This document shows, piece by piece, positions 1 through 6,005 of a stretch of DNA of 37,544 bases. Under the pieces are notes generated by a model that saw only the letters and a program-made list of their open reading frames with translations, made no database searches and was not told the origin of the DNA. Location: positions 1 through 37,544 of the forward strand of contig CAMZEN010000025.1 of the NCBI GenBank assembly GCA_947305775.1, written 5' to 3'. The translations under genes and the position numbers were made by a program. Positions within the stretch are counted from its first letter, which is position 1. Each line of letters begins with the position of its first letter. The stretch comes from an uncultured Verrucomicrobiota bacterium (lineage in GTDB: Bacteria; Verrucomicrobiota; Kiritimatiellia; RFP12; UBA1067).

Positions 1-60
1 AGATGGAAGATTAACTTTCCTTCAGAGCGGGCGAGACGCCCGCTCTCCCAAGTTACAGCG
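1..60 (+). repeat. Intergenic palindromic repeat, copy A
   Basis: Positions 24-33 and 37-46 are perfect 10-base inverted arms (AGAGCGGGCG / CGCCCGCTCT) around the loop AGA, followed by CCCAAGTTACAGCG. The preceding part begins AGATGGAAGA and matches the start of copy C at 286. A truncated 3' end of the same unit (CCCGCTCTCCCAAGT) follows at 61-75. This is a REP-like dispersed repeat. No transposase is nearby, so how it moves is unknown. Confidence 0.75.
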
Positions 61-96
61 CCCGCTCTCCCAAGTATTACGCCCTTAGAGGTATGG

Positions 97-175
97 GTTA
101 TGGTCCCCTAAGGCAAACGGATTTGACCTTACCGTATGGGTTATGATCCGCTATCGTCGGAGTTATGGTCCGCTA
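97..175 (+). repeat. Three direct copies of GTTATGRTCCNCTA
   Basis: Three near-identical 14-base units lie at 97-110, 140-153 and 162-175 (GTTATGGTCCCCTA, GTTATGATCCGCTA, GTTATGGTCCGCTA). Related words (TATGGTTGC followed by CCTAGGGG) occur at 219-245 and, inverted, near the right end of the window. There is no coding signal. The function is unknown. Confidence 0.55.
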
Positions 176-260
176 GGGCTGTTGTGGTTCGCCCTGGCGG
201 GTTTATTGATAAGGCAGCATATGGTTGCGAGTTTAGCCCTAGGGGAGGGGGCGAATCACT

Positions 261-284
261 GGGAGCGCGGGCGTCTCGCCCGCG
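261..284 (-). repeat. Intergenic palindromic repeat, copy B (inverted, partial)
   Basis: CGCGGGCG at 266-273 pairs with CGCCCGCG at 277-284 around TCT. The flanking GGGAG at 261-265 is the complement of the CTCCC that follows copies A, C and D, so this copy is in the opposite orientation. It abuts copy C, giving a head-to-head pair as is common for REP/BIME-like elements. Confidence 0.65.
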
Positions 285-285
285 T

Positions 286-349
286 AGATGGAAGAAGCTA
301 CCCCTCCTTATGAGCGGGCGAGACGCCCGCTCTCCCAAGTTATAATGCC
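286..349 (+). repeat. Intergenic palindromic repeat, copy C
   Basis: It starts with AGATGGAAGA as copy A does. It contains GAGCGGGCG (312-320), the loop AGA and CGCCCGCTC (324-332), then TCCCAAGTTA. The core is identical to copy A and the segment between start and core has diverged. Confidence 0.75.
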
Positions 350-601
350 CACTCTGCCGGTCGGTAGAAGCTAGCTTCTTGCCGCAGTCCAAACTTGCTG
401 GGTTTTGTGGCGTGAAGCCGGTATGTGTACCGGGGAGGACATGAAGTACGCATGCTTTATGTACTACGAGCGAGGCAGGGTGGCGAGACGCGATGAGCGA
501 GCTTAGCGACGCGGACGGCTTCGGTTCGCGGCAGACGCGCCGAGTCGCAAGCATGGCCAGGAGCGTGGGCCGACGAGCGTCAGCGAGAAGGCACGCGACG
601 A

Positions 602-633
602 CGCCATGCGCCGCGAATCGGCGATGGATGGCG
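602..633. other. Compound hairpin in GC-rich non-coding block
   Basis: CGCCAT (602-607) pairs with ATGGCG (628-633), and inside it CGCCG (609-613) pairs with CGGCG (619-623) around the loop CGAAT. It lies in a 420-880 block dense in GCGA/GACG words. That block has short overlapping open frames on both strands with Arg/Ser/Ala-rich products, which argues against coding. It may be part of the same structured element as 703-881. Confidence 0.4.
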
Positions 634-702
634 CGGGAGAAGACGGTCGCGGAGCGGGAGCGAGCGAAGAGCGCCGAGACGCACCGCCGAGCGCACTCGA
701 AA

Positions 703-881
703 ATGCCAAGCGCGGCAGGATTCGCCGCCGCCAGCCGGGCGGAACCTTCGAGGACGAGGCGATTTGCGCAGGACTGCGACCCGAAGACATACTAGTGTAT
801 GTCGAGCGGTCGCAAGGACGCGGAAATCGCCCGCCCTCGAAGGCGAGCACGGTTGCGGCGAATCCTGCCGCAATTTGGAAT
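703..881. ncRNA. Candidate structured RNA or palindromic element: long nested hairpin
   Basis: Arms pair in strict nesting: 706-709 with 875-878; 712-728 with 855-871 (17 of 17 bases complementary); 745-753 with 835-843 (CCTTCGAGG / CCTCGAAGG); 758-765 with 824-831 (GGCGATTT / AAATCGCC); 775-781 with 808-814 (TGCGACC / GGTCGCA); and 786-792 with 797-803 (GACATAC / GTATGTC) around a TAGT tetraloop. About 50 paired bases in six helices separated by small internal loops is far beyond chance. I recognise no known family: RNase P, tmRNA and 6S landmarks are absent. The strand cannot be chosen because the structure is symmetric. It could also be a palindromic mobile element, since it sits between palindromic copies C and D. 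Confidence 0.5.
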
Positions 882-885
882 AGGC

Positions 886-940
886 GATGGTTAAGTTTTC
901 CCTATGCGCGGGCGAGACGCCCGCTCTCCCAAGTTACAGC
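886..940 (+). repeat. Intergenic palindromic repeat, copy D
   Basis: GCGGGCG (908-914), AGA and CGCCCGC (918-924) are followed by TCTCCCAAGTTACAGCG exactly as in copy A. The 5' part (GATGGTTAAGTTTTCC) resembles the 5' part of copy A. A truncated 3' unit (ACGCTCTCCCAAG) follows at 943-955, the same arrangement seen after copy A. It lies downstream of the pyrC stop and could act as a transcription end structure, but no T-run follows. Confidence 0.75.
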
Positions 941-1144
941 GTACGCTCTCCCAAGACGCCTGCTGCGCAGCAAAATTTCCTTTGGTGCGCAAGGGTTGCT
1001 TAATGTGGTGCCAATAGGCCAAACTCTGCAAACCAATAGGGACAATTTCCCATAAGGATACAAAAGTACGCGGTTGCGGGGCTGGTCTTAGGGTGTTGCG
1101 CACCAGCTGATCTCAGGCCTACACGACAATTGGTCCAAGTAAGC
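941..1144. other. Non-coding stretch downstream of pyrC
   Basis: I see no credible gene here. CCAATAGG occurs twice (from 1011 and from 1032). On the minus strand after the pyrC stop, GCTGGT and ACCAGC could pair around a GGTG/CACC stem near 1083-1108, but no T-run follows, so I do not call a terminator. Confidence 0.4.
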
Positions 1145-2251
1145 TTAACTATGTGCAGTCAAATACGGGAAGGCGTCGAATTCCAAGCCATCGTAAGGAC
1201 AATTCCTAGAGCGTGAAGCGAAATTCGAGATATCAATCTTGCGCCGCTCACCGACCACTACGCAAGTCCCTACGCCATGCGCGGCAAGTTTGGCGGCGGC
1301 AGACGCGGATAATATGGACCGCGGCATCTCACTCCATGCGCGAGCCCATGCATCGACGGACATCCCCTCCTCTTCGACCATGACGGCATATGTTATAGGA
1401 ACGGCGGTCTCCAGCCCAATAATTCCATTTGCGCTCGCGGCAAACCCAAGAGTCTTGGTTCTTGCCGGATGCGGCGCATGGTCCGTAGCGAACATGAGGA
1501 CGCCGTCCTTTACGGCCCTTCTCAACTCGGCACGGTCTTCGCGATTTCCAAGGGGTGGAGCCATCTTGTAGTTCGCATCGTCCGCCTGTATATCATCGCA
1601 TGAAAGCAAAAGATGATGCGGCGTAGCCTCGGCGCTTAACGGGAGGCCCTCCTTCTGCGCATCCCTCACCAGCGACACCCCTTCCGCCGTCGAGATGTGC
1701 TGTATATGAAGTCGGCATCCGGTGACCCTGCATATCGAAATGTCACGCCGTATGGCGACCGTCTCAGCCGATGCCGGAATGACAGGCAGATGCTTAGCCC
1801 GTGCAAGCGCGCAGTCGCGAATCACCCCACCGCCGACCTCCTTCGGGGCCATCGCATGCTGACACACCGTCATTCCAAGACTTGCGGCGCGGCGCATCGC
1901 CTCTTCCATCACCGTGTCATCGGCAACAAACGATCCGTCGTCTGTAAAAAACGCGGCACCCGCCTCGGCAAGCGCCTCCAGATCGGCGACTTCATGGCCC
2001 AGCCTACCTTTGGTTATGCATGCGGAAGGCAAAAGTAGCGTATTTGAGCCCTGCGCGGCACTTATCTGGTAGTTTATCGACTCCGGCGAGTCGCAAGCAG
2101 GCGTGGTGTTCGGCATCGTAACGACGGCTGCAAAGCCTCCACGCGATGCGGCGGCCAGTCCAGTAGAGGTCGTTTCCGCGTCGGGCATTCCCGGGTCGCG
2201 AAAATGCACATGCACATCGATAAAACCAGGAAAGTCTAACGCTTTTGACAT
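1145..2251 (-). CDS. pyrC: Dihydroorotase (class I type)
   Basis: Catalyses the reversible ring closure of N-carbamoyl-L-aspartate to dihydroorotate, the third step of de novo pyrimidine synthesis, in the cytosol. The 368-residue product has the metal-binding HxH in FIDVHVHFRDPG (His14, His16). It also has the class I signature CITKGRLG followed by FTDDG, where Asp rather than a carboxylated Lys is expected to bridge the metals, then HIQHIST and ATDHAPH with the catalytic Asp. It is somewhat shorter than the roughly 420 residues usual for class I. It is the last gene of the unit that starts at 5962, five bases after fmt. I see no other pyrimidine gene in the window. The identification is firm; whether it acts alone or with an aspartate transcarbamoylase partner cannot be told. 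Confidence 0.93.
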   Translation of the reverse strand: MSKALDFPGFIDVHVHFRDPGMPDAETTSTGLAAASRGGFAAVVTMPNTTPACDSPESINYQISAAQGSNTLLLPSACITKGRLGHEVADLEALAEAGAAFFTDDGSFVADDTVMEEAMRRAASLGMTVCQHAMAPKEVGGGVIRDCALARAKHLPVIPASAETVAIRRDISICRVTGCRLHIQHISTAEGVSLVRDAQKEGLPLSAEATPHHLLLSCDDIQADDANYKMAPPLGNREDRAELRRAVKDGVLMFATDHAPHPARTKTLGFAASANGIIGLETAVPITYAVMVEEEGMSVDAWARAWSEMPRSILSASAAAKLAAHGVGTCVVVGERRKIDISNFASRSRNCPYDGLEFDAFPYLTAHS

Positions 2252-2256
2252 ATCCG

Positions 2257-3240
2257 TCAGCCGTTTAAAAGGATGTCCCCGATTGCCAATGGTCGCCCTC
2301 TAAGAAACGCAGCGGCAGGCATTTCAGACGAGCCTTCGGGCTTGACGACCAGCAGCCTGAGAGCCGTGTCGATGCAACGTATCACCGGGCGGCCCTTTTC
2401 GTCTATCTCTATTACGGAACCAGGAACCGCCTCGCGCTGCTCGGGGGTTATGCGCCCGGCGATTTCTGCCTTAAGCACTACAAGACGCCCTGTATTACCC
2501 TTCTTCCTGAATCTTTCAGGCAGGAACGTATAACTGCCGGGCCAGGGAGAATAGGCGCGTATCTTACGGTCGATGGTAAGGACCGGTGCCGACCAGTCGA
2601 TGAGGCCGTCAGACTTCTTGAGCTTCCAGGCGAACGTTGCCTCGGCATCGTTCTGAAGAACCGGCGGCGGAAGCGCGTTGTCGTTCATCAGCCTGAGGGT
2701 CTTCGCAAGTGTCACGCCGCCGGCGATCGCAAGGTCGCTCATCAGCGAACCGCCGGTGGAGTCAGAGCAGATCGGCTCGAAGCGCTGCATCAAAATCGGT
2801 CCGTCGTCCATGCCGATGCCCATCTTTATGATGCTAACGCCGGTAAGCCTGTCGCCAGCCGCTATGGCCGCTACCACAGGCGATGCGCCGCGATACTTCG
2901 GCAGAAGCGAAAAGTGACAGTTTATGCACCCGAAAAGCGGCATTTCAAGAATAGCCTTCTTCAGGAACTGTCCAAACGAGACGACCGCAATCACATCTGG
3001 ATGCCATGAATATATCTGCGCAAGCGCTTGGGCATCATTGACGTTGTCCGGCGTTATTATGTTCGTTATGCCGTGCGACACGGCGAAAGCCTTGCATGGG
3101 CACGGCGAGACGACCTTTCCGCGGCCAACCGGACGGTCTGGCGGAGTCACCAAGCCAACCACCTCCAGGACCGGATCCCTCAAGATGGCCTGGAGGCAAG
3201 TGGCGCTTGCCGCGCTTGATCCCATGAAAACTACGCGCAT
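2257..3240 (-). CDS. fmt: Methionyl-tRNA formyltransferase
   Basis: Formylates the amino group of methionyl-initiator tRNA using 10-formyltetrahydrofolate, so preparing it for translation initiation. The 327-residue length is normal for the family. The N-terminal formyltransferase domain shows the catalytic triad positions Asn107 and His109 (INCHFSLLPKYRGASP) and Asp145 (MGIGMDDGPIL), one residue offset from the E. coli numbering. A C-terminal OB-fold domain (about 205-320) follows. The ATG shares one base with the stop of the upstream antiporter fusion gene (TGATG), so translation is probably coupled. The usual neighbour def (peptide deformylase) is not present. If some mRNAs are leaderless in this organism, as suspected, formyl-Met initiation is directly relevant to them, but that link is speculation. 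Confidence 0.95.
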   Translation of the reverse strand: MRVVFMGSSAASATCLQAILRDPVLEVVGLVTPPDRPVGRGKVVSPCPCKAFAVSHGITNIITPDNVNDAQALAQIYSWHPDVIAVVSFGQFLKKAILEMPLFGCINCHFSLLPKYRGASPVVAAIAAGDRLTGVSIIKMGIGMDDGPILMQRFEPICSDSTGGSLMSDLAIAGGVTLAKTLRLMNDNALPPPVLQNDAEATFAWKLKKSDGLIDWSAPVLTIDRKIRAYSPWPGSYTFLPERFRKKGNTGRLVVLKAEIAGRITPEQREAVPGSVIEIDEKGRPVIRCIDTALRLLVVKPEGSSEMPAAAFLRGRPLAIGDILLNG

Positions 3241-5651
3241 CAGAGTGCCTTACGTGAAAGTTCGCCGAAGAATTTCTTGAGGCCGTCGGACTCCTCTTGT
3301 GTTATAACACCGTCCGCCATGGCGTCTTCAAGCGCCTTGCGGAACTCATCGCATCCGTCGACGCCCTTGAGGAAGGCCATCAGTTCGTTCGTTTCGCGAT
3401 AGTCAATCTTTCCGTCCGCCATTATGCTGTGCGCCATCTTGTCCAAGGCCACGGAGAAGGCCTTGTCGCTTGCAAAGCGCGAAAGCGCACCAAGCATCTT
3501 GGGCATTGACTCGGACACACCCTTGTTGCCGAACATCTTGAACAGAATGAAAAGCACTCCGACCATCATGACCAGCGCCAGGACAAGGGAAATCATCGTC
3601 GAATGGACGAACGGGGCGACAGCATACGCTACAAACGATACTGCCGCAACAAGAAGCGCATAGGGAAGTTGCGTATTGACGTGCACTACATGGTTGCACT
3701 GCGCGCCTGCGGATGCCATGATGGTGGTGTCGGAAATGGGCGAGCAGTGGTCGCCGCATACGGCACCGGCCATGCAGGCGGACACGGCGATGATGGTCAT
3801 GTAAGAGCCAGGTATCGCCGCGAGAACGATCGGTATGAGTATTCCGAACGTGCCCCAGGAAGTGCCTGTGGAGAACGCAAGAATCACCGCTATGACGAAT
3901 ATGATCGCCGGCAGGAAGAACTTGAACGACGCAGCGGGCCCGTTAATGAGATCGGAGATGAACACCTTGGCGCCAAGCGAATCGGTCATGGTCTTGAGGG
4001 TCCAGGCGCAGCACAGTATCATGATGGCGGGGACCATGGCCTTGAAGCCTTCAGGGAACGCATCCATGCAATCGCGGAAAGTGATTACGCGACGGCAAAG
4101 ATAGAACGCAACTGCGAATATGACAGTGACGATCGAGCCGTAGACCAGTCCGACAGATGCATCGGAATCAGAGAACGCCTGGATGAAGCCTGGATTGTCT
4201 TCGCCAAAATAACCGCCCGAATAGATCATGCCGACGACGCACGCGGCGACAAGGAACACGACCGGAATGAGCAAATCAATAACCCTGCCGCGCTCGTTAT
4301 TGGTAAGTGTGTCAGTAGCGGCCTCAAGGGCACCAAGGTCGGGCTTACCCGACAACGTGTTGATTTCATGCCTCTTCATCGGGCCAAAATCGAACTTGGC
4401 GATGGCGAAGAAGATCATCGTCACTATCGTAAGAATCGCATAGTAGTTGTATGGGATTGCATTTATGAAGAGCGAGAAGCCGCTCTCCGCCCCCGCGCCT
4501 TTTGCAAAACCCGCGACTGCAGCCGCCCACGAAGAAATAGGCGCAATGATGCATATGGGCGCGGCAGTGGCATCTATAAGGTAGGCGAGCTTCGCACGAG
4601 ACACCTTCTTCGCATCGGTAACAGGACGCATTACCGAGCCAACAGTAAGGCAATTGAAGTAGTCGTCAACAAAAATCAGCATTCCGAGAATGATCGTCGC
4701 GATCTGTGCGCCAACGCGGCTCTTTATGTGGGTCTGGGCCCAGCGTCCAAACGCCGCCGAAGCACCAGTCTTGTTCATCATTGAGACGAGGGCGCCAAGA
4801 AGCACCAGGAACAACAGAATGCCGATGTTGTAGGAATCGGCAATGGAGGAGACGAACCCGGTCGTCATTACGTGCTTTACAGTCCCCTCGAACGAGAAAC
4901 CGGAGTATAGAATCCCGCCAGCGACAATACCTATGAACAGGGAGGAATACACCTCTTTTGTTACCAGAGCAAGGAAGATCGCAATCAATGGGGGAAGAAT
5001 GGCCCACCAAGTGCCGAAGAAACGGTTCTGCTCCCTGATGGTGGCAAGCGCCATGCGCTCATGTTTGTCAAAAGAGGCATCGCTCTGAACATTGTCGGCA
5101 TAGGAGTCAATGTATTCCTTCGCCGAATCAAAAGAAGAAAGATCGTACTCCTTGGCGTCATCGCCCTCGCCAAGCGTAAACTTCGGCTCAGGTGGCGCTG
5201 CCGCACGGAACAGCTTCAGGCCCTCCTCCACCAAATACTTGCCCCAATCCGCAGGCGGCACCTGCATGCGTTCCGCAACGCCAAGCTTATCGCCCTTGGG
5301 GTCAAGGAAGATCAGCGACGGCAAGCCTTTTACGCCATACTTTTTGACCAGCTGCGGATTCAGCGAAGCCGCCTCGGGATCAAGCTTGGAATTGTCGCTG
5401 GGCAGATCAATGTACAAAAGGACAAGATTGTCCTTTACAACCTCGAGGAACTCCGGCTGGTTCAGGAACTCAGCTTCTAATTTATTGCACCATTGGCACC
5501 AATCGCTTCCGGAGAACATGGCTAGCACAGGCTTGCCCTCCGCCGCGGCACGCCCAAGCGCTGCGTTATAGTCGCTTATGAATCCCGGGGGATTCGCATG
5601 CAAAACAAGCGATCCAACCGCAAGCACTGCTGCGGCGATGATTTTCTTCAT
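3240..5651 (-). CDS. Thioredoxin domain - NhaC-type antiporter - TerB-like fusion membrane protein
   Basis: An 803-residue three-part protein. A signal peptide (residues 1 to about 19) leads into a thioredoxin-like domain (about 20-150) with the redox pair Cys52-Gln-Trp-Cys55 in GSDWCQWCNKLE and a cis-Pro region (VKGLPSLIFLD). A multi-span NhaC-family Na+/H+ antiporter or related transporter domain follows (about 205-700), recognised by STGTSWGTFGILIPI and GDHCSPISDTTIMAS. The C-terminal 80 residues hold two acidic motifs (ADGKIDYRE and ADGVITQEES) typical of TerB-like domains. The start is the ATG at 5651, preceded by AAAGGAG eight bases upstream; an in-frame ATG at 5669 would put six residues before the signal peptide. 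The thioredoxin part should be periplasmic and the TerB part probably cytosolic. It may exchange Na+ or an amine substrate under redox control, but substrate and coupling are not known from sequence. Confidence 0.85.
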   Translation of the reverse strand: MKKIIAAAVLAVGSLVLHANPPGFISDYNAALGRAAAEGKPVLAMFSGSDWCQWCNKLEAEFLNQPEFLEVVKDNLVLLYIDLPSDNSKLDPEAASLNPQLVKKYGVKGLPSLIFLDPKGDKLGVAERMQVPPADWGKYLVEEGLKLFRAAAPPEPKFTLGEGDDAKEYDLSSFDSAKEYIDSYADNVQSDASFDKHERMALATIREQNRFFGTWWAILPPLIAIFLALVTKEVYSSLFIGIVAGGILYSGFSFEGTVKHVMTTGFVSSIADSYNIGILLFLVLLGALVSMMNKTGASAAFGRWAQTHIKSRVGAQIATIILGMLIFVDDYFNCLTVGSVMRPVTDAKKVSRAKLAYLIDATAAPICIIAPISSWAAAVAGFAKGAGAESGFSLFINAIPYNYYAILTIVTMIFFAIAKFDFGPMKRHEINTLSGKPDLGALEAATDTLTNNERGRVIDLLIPVVFLVAACVVGMIYSGGYFGEDNPGFIQAFSDSDASVGLVYGSIVTVIFAVAFYLCRRVITFRDCMDAFPEGFKAMVPAIMILCCAWTLKTMTDSLGAKVFISDLINGPAASFKFFLPAIIFVIAVILAFSTGTSWGTFGILIPIVLAAIPGSYMTIIAVSACMAGAVCGDHCSPISDTTIMASAGAQCNHVVHVNTQLPYALLVAAVSFVAYAVAPFVHSTMISLVLALVMMVGVLFILFKMFGNKGVSESMPKMLGALSRFASDKAFSVALDKMAHSIMADGKIDYRETNELMAFLKGVDGCDEFRKALEDAMADGVITQEESDGLKKFFGELSRKAL

Positions 5652-5665
5652 TCGTATTACTCCTT

Positions 5666-5962
5666 TCATTGCGACCTACCGTCTGAAGAGGCGGTCTCGA
5701 GGACCTGTCTGGCCCGCCATCCACCCCAAACCCACGCCCGCCAAGGGCGTATGTTACGAACTACCTTGATCACACGCCCTTCGCCGTCCAAAAAAGTGGC
5801 GTCGATCGGGAAGCGCATGAAAAAAGTATGGATGCAATTGCACCGTGTTATGAGCAAGCCCTTTCCGAGCTCGACACCGCTTCGGCCTATGAGTCCTTTC
5901 GCCCTCTCGGCAAAAGTTCGCGCAACCTCGGCGTCCACACCATTGATGCAGATGCGTTCCAC
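5666..5962 (-). CDS. DUF192 family protein
   Basis: A 98-residue protein carrying the DUF192 fold: RTFAERAKGLIGRSG, then GKGLLITRCNCIHTFFMRFPID and ATFLDGEGRVIKVV. The family's biochemical role is not established. Most homologues are secreted or lipid-anchored, whereas this one has no signal peptide and is shorter at the N terminus than usual. The start is a GTG at 5962. An extended -10 (TGATATAAT) ends only eight bases before it and there is no Shine-Dalgarno, so the mRNA is probably leaderless. It heads the unit DUF192 - antiporter fusion - fmt - pyrC; the next gene's preferred start lies 14 bases after its stop. Family assignment is good, function unknown. Confidence 0.8.
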   Translation of the reverse strand: MERICINGVDAEVARTFAERAKGLIGRSGVELGKGLLITRCNCIHTFFMRFPIDATFLDGEGRVIKVVRNIRPWRAWVWGGWRARQVLETASSDGRSQ

Positions 5963-5970
5963 AAAGATAT

Positions 5971-5979
5971 ATTATATCA
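5971..5979 (-). promoter_or_regulatory. Extended -10 promoter element of the DUF192-pyrC unit
   Basis: Read on the minus strand this is TGATATAAT, a full extended -10. It ends eight bases before the GTG at 5962, which puts the expected transcription start at or within a base or two of the start codon. There is no good -35; the best match 17 bases upstream is GCCACA. Confidence 0.6.
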
Positions 5980-6005
5980 TAACTACGGCTTTGTGTGGCG
6001 CCAGA

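Noticed and set aside
403..885. RNase P RNA, tmRNA or 6S RNA
   Set aside because: The expected landmarks (RNase P GAGGAAAGTCC, tmRNA ends, 6S bubble) are absent.
136..1103. Short open frames on both strands in the left end
   Set aside because: They overlap each other, are Arg/Ser/Pro-rich and translate the palindromic repeats (for example GERASRPR); none has a recognisable domain.
1..1144. CRISPR array or tRNA/rRNA genes in the left end
   Set aside because: Repeats are palindromic, few and irregularly spaced without equal spacers; no tRNA cloverleaf or rRNA landmark was found here or elsewhere in the window.
3603..4784. Long plus-strand open frame opposite the antiporter gene
   Set aside because: It is antisense to a strongly conserved transporter domain, rich in Arg/His/Asp, with no family features and no ribosome site.
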